DNA of 64,000 nt from Bacteroidota bacterium (GTDB lineage: Bacteria > Bacteroidota > Bacteroidia > Chitinophagales > Saprospiraceae): contig JAKQLF010000277.1 in the NCBI GenBank assembly GCA_029567325.1, positions 91,917 through 155,916 of the forward strand, in the 5' to 3' direction. Made by a program: the position numbers and the translations under genes. Positions 39,902-48,688 of the stretch are shown piece after piece. Numbering within the stretch: position 1 is the stretch's first letter; each line of letters opens with the position of its first letter. The notes under the pieces were generated by a model that worked only from the letters and a program-made list of their open reading frames with translations, was not told where the DNA came from and ran no database searches.

Positions 39902-40717
39902 TTGGAAATATCAACGGGCATACGGAAACTTTTCATACCGATACAACCGACAATAAAAAAATCGGATGATCATGTATCCTACTCTGAAGTTCTACCAGAC
40001 ATTAGACTTCAAAATGTAATTTATTGCTATTGGCAACTCAGAACGAACAAAACACTTACCGAGCCATTCTTTTACCGCGTTGTGGCCGATGGTTGCATAG
40101 ACATTTTTTTTGAGCGCGCTAAGCCTGAGGAAAATTATGTCATGGGATTTTGCAAAAAATTCACTGAATTCCCGCTTTCCAATTCCTTTAATTACGTAGG
40201 TGTGCGTTTTTTACCCACCATGTTTACTCAACTTTTTAAAATAGACGCATCTGACCTGAGCAATCGTTTCGAGGACTTGGATTTGGTTGCACCGACAACT
40301 TCCCAATTTATAAGAGATCACATTGCTCCCGCCCAAAGCTTTGAAGAGGTAACAGATCTTTTTGACAGTCACTTTTTAGAATTAGTGAATAAGTCTACTT
40401 TTGATTACGACATCCGCCTTTATAGTGCACTTGAAATTATCCTCCAGAGGTCTGGTGTTTTGGATATAGAAAAAGATTTAAATACCGGTATCAGCCAAAG
40501 ACAACTGCGCAGACTTTTTGAATACTATATTGGGGATACGGCCAAAACATTCAGCAAAGTTGTAAGATTCCAAAATATACTCAGGGCAAAACCCTCAAAA
40601 CAAAGTTTGAGGCAAAACAAACTTTTCTTCGATGTGGGGTATTACGATCAAGCTCACTTCATCAAAGAATTCAAGAACTTTTATGGTGTGAGTCCTAGTA
40701 AGGCATTTGGTAGATGA
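39902..40717 (+). CDS. AraC family regulator with DUF6597-type sensor domain
   Basis: A 271-residue DNA-binding regulator. The N-terminal half (YCYWQLRTNK, VVADGCIDIFFE) is the DUF6597-like ligand domain; the C-terminal HTH pair is of AraC type, with GYYDQAHFIKEFKNFYGVSPSKAF as the second helix-turn-helix. The start is TTG at 39902 because an in-frame TAA lies upstream at 39887 and no ATG occurs before residue 80. It lies about 80 bp before a VOC gene that it may regulate. A paralog is at 51617. Confidence 0.85.
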   Translation: MEISTGIRKLFIPIQPTIKKSDDHVSYSEVLPDIRLQNVIYCYWQLRTNKTLTEPFFYRVVADGCIDIFFERAKPEENYVMGFCKKFTEFPLSNSFNYVGVRFLPTMFTQLFKIDASDLSNRFEDLDLVAPTTSQFIRDHIAPAQSFEEVTDLFDSHFLELVNKSTFDYDIRLYSALEIILQRSGVLDIEKDLNTGISQRQLRRLFEYYIGDTAKTFSKVVRFQNILRAKPSKQSLRQNKLFFDVGYYDQAHFIKEFKNFYGVSPSKAFGR

Positions 40718-40798
40718 AAATGACCGATTTTTACAATGATTGAACAAAAGTTTAATGGAGCTTTGTATTATAAATTAAGAAATTTAAAAAATATAAAG

Positions 40799-41194
40799 AT
40801 GAAATTAAACGCAGGTATTGTGACAACAAGATTAGCAGAAAGTAAAGATTTCTATGTGAATACACTAGGATTTGGTGTGACTTTTGAAAATGAATTTTAT
40901 CTACTAATGCATACTCCAAACCATGAAGCAGAGATTAGCTTTTTATTACCCAATCACCCAAGTCAACAACCCCTTTTTCATAACCCATTTCAAGGACAAG
41001 GTATGTATTTGACCATTGAAGTAGAGGATGTAGATACCATTTATTCCAATCTTAAGAAAAAGGGCGTAGACATCAAAATCGACCTACGAGATGAACCTTG
41101 GGGCGACAGACATTTTGCCATTGAAGATCCAAATGGCATTGGCATTGATCTTGTGAAATACGCTCCACCTCAGGAAGAAGCACTATCTGTGTAA
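40799..41194 (+). CDS. VOC family protein (glyoxalase-like)
   Basis: A 131-residue glyoxalase-fold protein. The start IVTTRLAESKDFYVNTLGFGV and the end DPNGIGIDLVKY are the two half-domain signatures; metal ligands are not clear. The track start at 40736 adds 21 residues with no family match, so I use the ATG at 40799. It follows an AraC regulator in the same direction, an arrangement repeated at 51617-53007. Confidence 0.85.
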   Translation: MKLNAGIVTTRLAESKDFYVNTLGFGVTFENEFYLLMHTPNHEAEISFLLPNHPSQQPLFHNPFQGQGMYLTIEVEDVDTIYSNLKKKGVDIKIDLRDEPWGDRHFAIEDPNGIGIDLVKYAPPQEEALSV

Positions 41195-41365
41195 ATTAAA
41201 AAACAAAGAAATCTCCACTGCCCTTTCTCAGAATGATATATAAAAAGTATCATTTTTTTATCTACTATAAAATCTTGTAAATCTTCGTTTTAAATATGTA
41301 ACAATTGGCAAAATAATTGGATGAACTTTGTGATGCGACAACATTGTTGCAATCATAAGCTCACC

Positions 41366-42484
41366 ATGAAAAGAAGAAATTTCGTCGCATTGGAAGGAAC
41401 TACAATAGTAGCCACAAGCGGTATTTATTATTTGTCATGTAACACAGGTTTATTCAAAAGAGCAGATACAAGAAATGAAGTTCATCAAAACATTCCTGTT
41501 GAAAATGCTGATGAAAGAGAAATTTTATTCCTTGCATCTCGTGCACCAAGTGGACACAACACTCAACCTTGGTTTGTAATTTATGTAAAACCATATCACT
41601 GGATCATAGGAAATGATAAAAGTAAATGGCTTCCTACTGTTGATCCCACTCAACGAGAAACCGTAATGTCTATTGGAGCTTTTTTGCAAAATTTAGAATA
41701 CGCAGCCCAGAATGCAGGTTATGTTTGCCAATTTACATTACTAGCCACCTGCAACCAAGACGAAAAAATGATGGAAGTTCATTTGAAAAAATCAAGTGAT
41801 TTCGTAACGTATGATATTCAAAAAATCAAACAAAGAAGAACACTAAGGTCAAACTATTTAAATTCTACATTAAAAGAAGAGGATCTAATATTCCTGACTG
41901 AAAACGAGACAGATTTCATTCACTACATTCCAAATACCTCCATAGTTAACCAATGGTTGAATGAGCAAACTATAGTAGCCAATAATCTGCAAATTAATCG
42001 GCAGGATGCACAAGAAGAATTATCAGAATGGATTCGTTTTTCAAGTAAAAAAGCACAATCACGAGCCGATGGACTTAGCGTAGCAAGCATGGAGATAGAT
42101 GGCATAACTGCTTGGTATCTTCGAAATTTTTATGAAAAGTCCGATGTGATGAAAGCAGGCTTTAAAGAGAAAAGTATCAATCGAGTCAGAGAACAAGTGG
42201 CTCATTCTGCAGGTTGGTTGCTCATCACGAGCAAAGACGATACGGTAAAATCCTTATTGGATACCGGTAAACGTTTGCAAAGGTTATTGCTAAAGATCAA
42301 GGATAGAAATATTGCCATTCATCCTATGACTCAAATTATGGAAGAACCCTCAACCAGGCAATTATTGAAAACTTCTATTGTATTGAATGACCACATACAG
42401 TTGGTCTTACGCATTGGTTATGTAGCAAAATATCCCCAACCAGTATCTCTTAGAAGGCCATTGGAGTGGTTTGTCAGGACTTAA
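41366..42484 (+). CDS. Exported nitroreductase-like flavoprotein (Acg group)
   Basis: A 372-residue protein of the Acg-like nitroreductase branch. FMN-binding stretches LASRAPSGHNTQPWFV and RRTLRSNYLN are visible, and the C-terminal RIGYVAKYPQPVSLRRPL is typical. The N-terminus KRRNFVALEGTTIVATSG has a twin-arginine pattern, so export by Tat with bound FMN is plausible; an alternative is lipoprotein cleavage before the Cys in YYLSCN. The ATG at 41366 is preferred over the track start. Substrate unknown. Confidence 0.75.
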   Translation: MKRRNFVALEGTTIVATSGIYYLSCNTGLFKRADTRNEVHQNIPVENADEREILFLASRAPSGHNTQPWFVIYVKPYHWIIGNDKSKWLPTVDPTQRETVMSIGAFLQNLEYAAQNAGYVCQFTLLATCNQDEKMMEVHLKKSSDFVTYDIQKIKQRRTLRSNYLNSTLKEEDLIFLTENETDFIHYIPNTSIVNQWLNEQTIVANNLQINRQDAQEELSEWIRFSSKKAQSRADGLSVASMEIDGITAWYLRNFYEKSDVMKAGFKEKSINRVREQVAHSAGWLLITSKDDTVKSLLDTGKRLQRLLLKIKDRNIAIHPMTQIMEEPSTRQLLKTSIVLNDHIQLVLRIGYVAKYPQPVSLRRPLEWFVRT

Positions 42485-42729
42485 TGAAAGTAAACCTACA
42501 ACTCCGTGACATCCAAATCACCCTTATCAAAAATATGTTCATTGAGGGTTCATTGATTACATTTAGAAAATTGAATCAAAATTATTCTTTGGTTATATTT
42601 GAATATCAGTAACTTATCTCTATTTTTTAAAAAATCTTTTTATTACCTTGAGTTCGTTTTAGAGGATCATTATTTGAATTTATAAATTAATAAGATTTGG
42701 ATTAATACAACCAGATAAATTAAATAAAA

Positions 42730-43137
42730 ATGAAATACAATATCGGAACTAAGGACAAACCCATGCTGCTTAAAACTCCACCCTTGACGAGTGAGTATAC
42801 CATGCACGTTGACCAAAAAGACGGCAAAGATGTTTTAGTTTGTACTGTTGGCAAAACAGTTTTACATTATAACATGGATTGTCTGAATGACTTGCACAAA
42901 ATGCTTGTTGCGCACGGAGATTGGATGGAACTTGGGAGTGCAGACGAACAAAAACCAGCAAAAGATGGTACAGTAGAAGCTTGGGGTAGGTCTGAAAATA
43001 ATCCAGTTGGAGGTTGGTATGGTTTGAAAAAAGGTCTTCGTGGAAGGTTTGGCATGTACATCCCACCTTTAATGGAAGCACTTGGACTCGCAGAAGTTAC
43101 ACACGATGCAAAAGGAAATAAAATGCGTGCAAAATAA
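42730..43137 (+). CDS. Conserved hypothetical protein
   Basis: A 135-residue soluble protein I cannot name. It reads as a compact alpha/beta protein with GKDVLVCTVGKTVLHYN and the Gly/Trp-rich stretch EAWGRSENNPVGGWYGLKKG, ending in a basic tail. A possible partner is the next gene, 33 bp downstream. The gap before it is 245 bp and shows nothing notable. Confidence 0.75.
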   Translation: MKYNIGTKDKPMLLKTPPLTSEYTMHVDQKDGKDVLVCTVGKTVLHYNMDCLNDLHKMLVAHGDWMELGSADEQKPAKDGTVEAWGRSENNPVGGWYGLKKGLRGRFGMYIPPLMEALGLAEVTHDAKGNKMRAK

Positions 43138-43170
43138 TTCAGTTATTCTTTAGCGAGTTTAACTTTTGAA

Positions 43171-43797
43171 ATGGACAATTACAGAAAATATTTTGCTCAC
43201 TTTGTCAAAGAAAATTATCCCAATTCCTATGTAAATGTGCTTTCTGCAACAGAAAATCATTTTACCATAATTTCAAAAGATACTGCATTTGCCAAAACTT
43301 CAAAAAATCCTATTGATAAACGCTTGGACTTTTGTTCCTATTTTTTGGCCCTCATAAAAACCCTTGACGAGCGAGGAGAATCATTTGAAAACATACGCAA
43401 AATATGTTTAGAAATTACAATTGAATATGTTCAACCTAAAAACAAACTTCAATCAATCTTTAAGCGATTATTACCGAAATTAATTCCAACCTGGCTAGGC
43501 CAAATTTTAATCAAATCATTTAATAAACGAGTAAGTATTAATAAAAACTCAGAAGGTTTTATAGCTAATATCATAACCAATAAACACGAAACTTTTGGAT
43601 TGGGCTATGGGGTTGACATCATTGAATGTGGCATTTGTAAACTATTCAGCAAACATCATTATTCAAAATTTGCATCTATCCTTTGTGAAGTGGATGAGAT
43701 TACTTCTGGACTAGCGGGACTTCAACTCATTCGTACTGGCACCATTGCAAATGGGGCAAAGAAATGTGACTTTAGGTTTAAAATGGTTGAACCATAG
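43171..43797 (+). CDS. Probable ATC hydrolase family protein
   Basis: A 208-residue soluble protein. The C-terminal block (CEVDEITSGLAGLQLIRTGTIANGAKKCDFRF) resembles the L-2-amino-thiazoline-4-carboxylate hydrolase family, with conserved Asp and Cys, including the CDFRF end. The upstream YGVDIIECGICKLF also fits. In that family an L-cysteine precursor ring is opened, but most members act on unknown substrates. It follows the preceding hypothetical gene closely. Confidence 0.6.
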   Translation: MDNYRKYFAHFVKENYPNSYVNVLSATENHFTIISKDTAFAKTSKNPIDKRLDFCSYFLALIKTLDERGESFENIRKICLEITIEYVQPKNKLQSIFKRLLPKLIPTWLGQILIKSFNKRVSINKNSEGFIANIITNKHETFGLGYGVDIIECGICKLFSKHHYSKFASILCEVDEITSGLAGLQLIRTGTIANGAKKCDFRFKMVEP

Positions 43798-43913
43798 TAT
43801 TGCTTGGTTAGTGACAATATCAATTCCTATACTATTTTCAAAAAAATGATATTTTTAGTTCAACCTTTTTCCAATTGAGTTGTCATTATTGGGCAATTGC
43901 ACAATCCAAAATT

Positions 43914-44177
43914 ATGAAAGAAATTGTCCTTTTTTTAATGTTGTTTACATTAACTCCTGTTTTCAGTCAGAGCGAATCTGTTAAAAATAAAATTAATGAG
44001 ATTGAAAATAATTTAATTCCGTTTGTACCAATAAAAGGTTTTAAAAGTTGGAATATTTTTGATAGAATGAAATATTATAATGTTTCAGGAGTAAGTGTTG
44101 CAGTCATAAAAGATTATAAAATAGTTTGGGCAAAAGATGATGGGTTGAATGAGTGTTTTAATTTAAGACTAATTTAA
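43914..44177 (+). pseudogene. Truncated serine hydrolase (beta-lactamase family), N-terminal fragment
   Basis: An 87-residue remnant with a signal peptide (IVLFLMLFTLTPVFSQ) and the opening of a class C beta-lactamase-like domain, YNVSGVSVAVIKDYKIVWAK. The sequence then breaks off (DDGLNECFNLRLI) and stops, without the SxxK site. The full-length gene at 44324 is a different, intact member. The lost part is not found downstream, so a deletion is likely. Confidence 0.75.
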
Positions 44178-44323
44178 AACTCAACTGATGTATTAATATT
44201 CAAATGTCTTAAAATTGATCCAAATGATTTGTAATTTAAATATATTATGTATTACTTGTAAAATTGATCTTATCTTTCTCTAATAACATTTCTTCTTTTA
44301 GCATCACTCAAATCTGAAATATC

Positions 44324-45733
44324 ATGAATAAAATTATACTAATTACACTACTATTAACGACTCAAATAGTATATAGCCAAACAAGTAAATACAAAGAAGT
44401 ACTCACTTATTACAATGTTCATCAGAATTTTAATGGAGTAGTTTTAGCGGCAACTGATGGGCAAATAGATTATTTGGATGCCATCGGAATATCAAATAGA
44501 CAATCTGGCACCACCATTAATACCAAAACCAAATTTAAAATTGCTTCAATTACAAAAACATTTACTGCCGTCCTTATTCTCCAACTCTATGAACAAGGAC
44601 TATTAGATTTAAATACACCTTTTGGGAAATATTTCCCAACATACAAAGGTGAAGCCAAGAACAAAGTGACTTTGGAACAATTACTGACTTACAGTTCAGG
44701 AATACCAAATGAGGCCGAAAAACTTGAAATGAAATCGTATCAACTACCCGTCACCATTGATGAATACATTGATAAATACTGTAGCAGCAAATTGGAAGCA
44801 ATACCTGGCACACAAAGCAATTACAGCAATACAGATTACATTATTTTGCATAAAATTATAGAACTTGTAACTGGTAAAACTTACGGTAGTGTACTCCAGG
44901 AAAAAATATTAACTCCCTTACAAATGGAAAATACAAATCTTTTAAATTCAAAAGACATCATACCAGGTTTGACCAATTCCTATACAATGATCGATAGTAA
45001 TCAAGTCATGCAAAGTGATGAGCCTTACTTTATTGAGAATTTTTTTGGTGCGGGAGCAATGTATTCTACTGTTGAAGATCTTCTAAAATTCAATAATGGT
45101 ATATTTAATTACCAATTACTTAATAAGTCAAATACAGCACTGATGATACAACCAAATAAATCATTAAATGATGTTGCTTTTGGAGTATGGTATGCAGGCG
45201 GATATGGTATATTTAGTAAACCCTTCATATACCGAACTGGAGGAATTTTAGGATCAACTGGCAATTGGATACATTCTATTGAAGACAAAAAAACTTTTAT
45301 AATATTAAGCAATACCAATGCTTCCAATCTTTATGAATTATCCGAACAATTATATTTAGTAAGTACAAACCAAAATTCAACAGTACCGAAAGTAGAAAAT
45401 TTTGCCAAAACACCTAATTATGATTTAAATAAAATCAAAGGCACTTGGATCATAGATTTAAAACCAGATCCTACAAGCGAACCATACCTGAAAGACTTTA
45501 TAATAAGTCCCATTAAAGATAATAGTTTTGGAGGTGAATTTTATGATACTCCTTTTGAAAATGGTGTATTTAATAAAGATTGGGAATATCTATACTTTGC
45601 TTTCAAAACAGGTGACATGGATAATGAATATTTTCATGCAGGATTTATAGATGGTGAAAAAATAACTGGAATATCTTATTCTTCCCAAAGGAAATTTACT
45701 TCATATTGGACAGGGGCCAAAAAGATAAATTGA
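44324..45733 (+). CDS. Serine hydrolase, beta-lactamase/penicillin-binding class C family
   Basis: A 469-residue exported hydrolase. Signal peptide ILITLLLTTQIVYSQ. The catalytic Ser and Lys lie in KIASITKTFTAV (SxxK, SITK), the Tyr in the YSNTDY motif (YxN), and the domain runs to about residue 350. A C-terminal beta domain of about 100 residues follows. Such proteins include esterases, peptidases and beta-lactamases; substrate unknown. It lies downstream of a truncated relative. Confidence 0.9.
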   Translation: MNKIILITLLLTTQIVYSQTSKYKEVLTYYNVHQNFNGVVLAATDGQIDYLDAIGISNRQSGTTINTKTKFKIASITKTFTAVLILQLYEQGLLDLNTPFGKYFPTYKGEAKNKVTLEQLLTYSSGIPNEAEKLEMKSYQLPVTIDEYIDKYCSSKLEAIPGTQSNYSNTDYIILHKIIELVTGKTYGSVLQEKILTPLQMENTNLLNSKDIIPGLTNSYTMIDSNQVMQSDEPYFIENFFGAGAMYSTVEDLLKFNNGIFNYQLLNKSNTALMIQPNKSLNDVAFGVWYAGGYGIFSKPFIYRTGGILGSTGNWIHSIEDKKTFIILSNTNASNLYELSEQLYLVSTNQNSTVPKVENFAKTPNYDLNKIKGTWIIDLKPDPTSEPYLKDFIISPIKDNSFGGEFYDTPFENGVFNKDWEYLYFAFKTGDMDNEYFHAGFIDGEKITGISYSSQRKFTSYWTGAKKIN

Positions 45734-45930
45734 AACCATATTTAATACAATAAAACCAGCTATTATGGAGAATTACTACACATATGAAGTTGTTAAAAAA
45801 AATGAGTACTCTATAAAGCATTTGATAATAATCTTTTCATGAAATGACCCCTTGAAAACCAAAATTCTGAATGATTTATTTAGTTTTGATGCGCAAATAG
45901 TTAATATAAATAAACACCTAGAGCTACTGC

Positions 45931-46515
45931 ATGTCAAGTAAAATATTGGATTATATAGCAAAATTTGTAAAATTGGATGAAGAGGAAGCTCATCTTTTTT
46001 GCAATTGTTTTAAAGAAGTAAAGGTTAAAAAAAGGCAATTAATCGTTCAACCCAATTTTATTGCAAAACACCGAAATTATATTTTAAAAGGTGCTTTTAG
46101 GGCCTATGTCATTGGGGACGAAGGTCAAGATCATACCATCAATATTGCCATCGATGATTGGTGGATAACTGACTATAATAGTTACATTTACCAACAACCA
46201 GCTACCTTATTTGTGGTTGCGCTTGAAGACAGTACCGTTCTGCAAATTGATTACGAAAAAGAACTATCACTCAAAAAGCAAAATCACAAATTTGAAACCT
46301 TCTTCAGAATCATTGCAGAACGTGGATTAGCATTCCAACAAAGAAGATTATTATCAAACCTTACCCAATCAGCAGAAGAGCGATATGAACATTTTGTTTC
46401 AAACTATCCTCAAATAGTGCAAAGAGTACCACAATATGCTCTAGCTTCCTACCTTGGAATGACAACAGAGTTTTTATCTAGAATTAGGAATAAAAGGATA
46501 TCAAAAAAAAGTTGA
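45931..46515 (+). CDS. Crp/Fnr family transcriptional regulator
   Basis: A 194-residue regulator with an N-terminal cyclic-nucleotide-type beta-barrel (KRQLIVQPNFIAKHRNYILK) and a C-terminal winged helix whose recognition helix is MTTEFLSRIRNK. No Cys cluster for an Fe-S sensor is seen. This is the short Bacteroidota type. It lies 103 bp before the AhpD-like gene in the same direction, which it may control. Confidence 0.9.
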   Translation: MSSKILDYIAKFVKLDEEEAHLFCNCFKEVKVKKRQLIVQPNFIAKHRNYILKGAFRAYVIGDEGQDHTINIAIDDWWITDYNSYIYQQPATLFVVALEDSTVLQIDYEKELSLKKQNHKFETFFRIIAERGLAFQQRRLLSNLTQSAEERYEHFVSNYPQIVQRVPQYALASYLGMTTEFLSRIRNKRISKKS

Positions 46516-46617
46516 ACTAGATCAACAAAATTTCTTAAACTACTTCATTTTTAAACTTTGCACTTCACTGCAACTTTGCCATGTCAATGATGACAAACAA
46601 ATTTAAAAGTGAAGAAA

Positions 46618-47166
46618 ATGACACAAGTGCAAAAAAGAACATTCACAGTTCCAACCAGAGAAGAAGTTTCTGGAAACAATCAAACATTATTTGACCATCT
46701 CAAAAAGGGATTGGGGTTTGTACCCAATTTGTATGCTTATTATACAAAAAATGAAACTGCATTGGGCGATTACCTCACCTTACAAAATCGCAAAAGTACA
46801 CTCAAAGCCAAAGAAAGAGAAGTAATTAATTTGGTAACTAGTCAAATCAACGGTTGTCGATATTGCCAATCGGCACACACGGTTATAGGCAAGATGAATG
46901 GGTTTACCGACGAACAAATATTGGAAATAAGAGGAGGCTCGGCTTCATTCGACAACAAATTAGATGCATTGGCAAAATTTACAGCCTCAGTAGTAGAAAA
47001 TAGAGGCCAAGCAACTGAAGAAAGCAAAGAAGGCTTTTTTGCAGCAGGTTACAATGAAGCAAATATGATCGATGTGATCATAGTGGTAGGCGATAAAATC
47101 ATAAGCAATTATATTCACAATTTGGCAGGATTTGAAATTGATTTTCCGCTAGCAGAAAATATCTGA
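46618..47166 (+). CDS. AhpD-like carboxymuconolactone decarboxylase family protein
   Basis: A 182-residue protein with the redox motif CRYCQSAHT (CxxCxxxH) in the AhpD position, followed by MNGFTDEQILEIRGG. AhpD-like proteins act as peroxidases or as thiol-reductant partners of peroxiredoxin. The track start is a GTG at 46609; the ATG at 46618 is preferred. It stands behind a Crp/Fnr regulator, and two -7-like boxes (AAACTTTG, CAACTTTG) occur in the gap. Confidence 0.88.
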   Translation: MTQVQKRTFTVPTREEVSGNNQTLFDHLKKGLGFVPNLYAYYTKNETALGDYLTLQNRKSTLKAKEREVINLVTSQINGCRYCQSAHTVIGKMNGFTDEQILEIRGGSASFDNKLDALAKFTASVVENRGQATEESKEGFFAAGYNEANMIDVIIVVGDKIISNYIHNLAGFEIDFPLAENI

Positions 47167-47292
47167 TTCCAAATACTTTTCCAACTAGGTCAAAGATATA
47201 TTGCCCAACCAATAGCAAAGTGATATTATGCTATAATCTAGGTTTAAAAATCAAAGTGGAAACTAAGTTTTCATTTTCAAAAATTTCACTTC

Positions 47293-47324
47293 CGTTTATA
47301 AACGTTTATAAGCGTTTATAAACG
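47293..47324. promoter_or_regulatory. Operator-like tandem palindromes CGTTTATAAr x3
   Basis: CGTTTATAAA, CGTTTATAAG and CGTTTATAAA follow with exact 10-bp spacing, so each junction forms the palindrome CGTTTATAAACG (perfect at both ends). One helical turn of spacing places repeated faces on one side of the DNA, as for a cooperative repressor. It lies 33 bp upstream of the -7 box of the Rpn gene. Confidence 0.6.
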
Positions 47325-47356
47325 GATAATTTTATAAAAACTTTAATTTTCCAATT

Positions 47357-47364
47357 TATATTTG
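47357..47364 (+). promoter_or_regulatory. -7 element of the Rpn gene
   Basis: TATATTTG is an exact TAnnTTTG match, 20 bases before the ATG. No TTTG was seen at -33. Confidence 0.5.
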
Positions 47365-47384
47365 CATTAGTAAAACTATGAAAA

Positions 47385-48263
47385 ATGAGATATTTAGATC
47401 CAAAAAATGACCTGATCTTCAAACGCGTTTTTGGAGAGCACCCAAACATTACCATTTCTTTCCTTAATGCCTTGCTGCCACTCGAAGACGGCAATGAAAT
47501 TATTTCTATTGAATACATGCAAACTGAATTGGTGCCTGAAAAACCGCATCTCATCAAAAATTCAATTGTAGATGTCCGATGTAAAGATTCATTTGAGCGA
47601 CAATTTATTGTAGAAATGCAGATGATATGGGCGGAAACTTTTAAATATCGTGTTTTATTCAATGCATCTAAAACATTTGTACGACAACTACAAAAGACAG
47701 AAGATTACATAAAACTTAAAACTGTTTATGCCCTGTCCTTAATTGATGATATCTTCGATAAAGAAAGCGAGGAGTCCTACCATCATTATAAATTGACCAA
47801 TCAAAATGATTTAACCAAAACCATTGATGGCATGGAACTGATCTTTGTAGAATTGCCAAAATACAAATTGAAAAACCTAAATGACAAGAAACTTAATATC
47901 TTGTGGCTACGTTACTTAACTGAAATGGAAAAATTGATGGACATGCAAAAAGCAAATATTTCACTTCCTGAAGAAATACTCCAAGCAATAGAGTTAACTC
48001 ACGAAAGCAACTATACTCCTGAGCAATTGGCTGCCTATGACAAATACATTGATGCCATTCGCACTGAGAAAACTTTGATAGCTGATGCTGAAGCTAGAGG
48101 CGAGGCAAAAGGGGAAGCTAGAGGTGAAGCTAGAGGTGAAGTAAAAGGGAAAGTTGAAGGTGCAATAGCTACCGCTAAAAACCTCAAAAATTTGGATTTG
48201 CTTACAAATCAACAAATTGCAGACGCAACAGGACTTACTCTTTCTGAGGTTGAAGCACTTTAA
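47385..48263 (+). CDS. Rpn family recombination-promoting nuclease / PD-(D/E)XK transposase-like protein
   Basis: A 292-residue protein of the Rpn/PD-(D/E)XK nuclease family. The opening RYLDPKNDLIFKRVFGE and the catalytic core SIVDVRCKDSFERQFIVEMQMI (D...ExQ) are visible. The C-terminus has a repeated Glu/Arg/Gly stretch (EARGEAKGEARGEARGEVKG) coded by a 12-bp repeat that could vary in copy number, and a closing helical TNQQIADATGLTLSEVEAL. Rpn proteins are often carried near mobile DNA and can be toxic nucleases. A tandem operator-like sequence lies ahead. Confidence 0.88.
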   Translation: MRYLDPKNDLIFKRVFGEHPNITISFLNALLPLEDGNEIISIEYMQTELVPEKPHLIKNSIVDVRCKDSFERQFIVEMQMIWAETFKYRVLFNASKTFVRQLQKTEDYIKLKTVYALSLIDDIFDKESEESYHHYKLTNQNDLTKTIDGMELIFVELPKYKLKNLNDKKLNILWLRYLTEMEKLMDMQKANISLPEEILQAIELTHESNYTPEQLAAYDKYIDAIRTEKTLIADAEARGEAKGEARGEARGEVKGKVEGAIATAKNLKNLDLLTNQQIADATGLTLSEVEAL

Positions 48264-48411
48264 GATTCTGGCAAACATAAACGGTTAAACGATTAAACAA
48301 ATAAACATTGCCATTACAGAAAAGATATGTTTTTCCGTCTCTGAAGTTGACATATTGAAATCTGGTTGCGTTACTTATTCAATTAATATTTGAAATTTTG
48401 GCTAATAAAAC

Positions 48412-48636
48412 ATGAACGCAAAATTGCATGATGCGTTAATTTTAAAAGCATTATCGTTATTCACATTTGTCGTAATTCATAAAAACACAAGCTTCTGATT
48501 GAACAAAATCGATGTCGAGAATGATAAATATGCATCTTCTCAAAAATCCATGCTTGAAAAAAGAATTAGAATTGTTATTAATGATATGCCAAGGCAAATC
48601 AGCAATTATTATCTTAAAGGCTTGAACCACAAGTAA
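48412..48636 (+). pseudogene. Possible gene remnant with an in-frame TGA
   Basis: An ATG-started frame of 28 codons ends in TGA at 48496-48498, and the same frame continues for 45 codons to a TAA (48634). The second part reads like protein (SSQKSMLEKRIRIVINDMPR). I do not recognise the family. It lies in the 425-bp gap between the Rpn gene and the transporter; a minus-strand ORF across it is a shadow. Confidence 0.3.
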
Positions 48637-48688
48637 TAATTCACTTACAACTATTAACAAACTCGATTACCAATAAAATATTTTAGAG

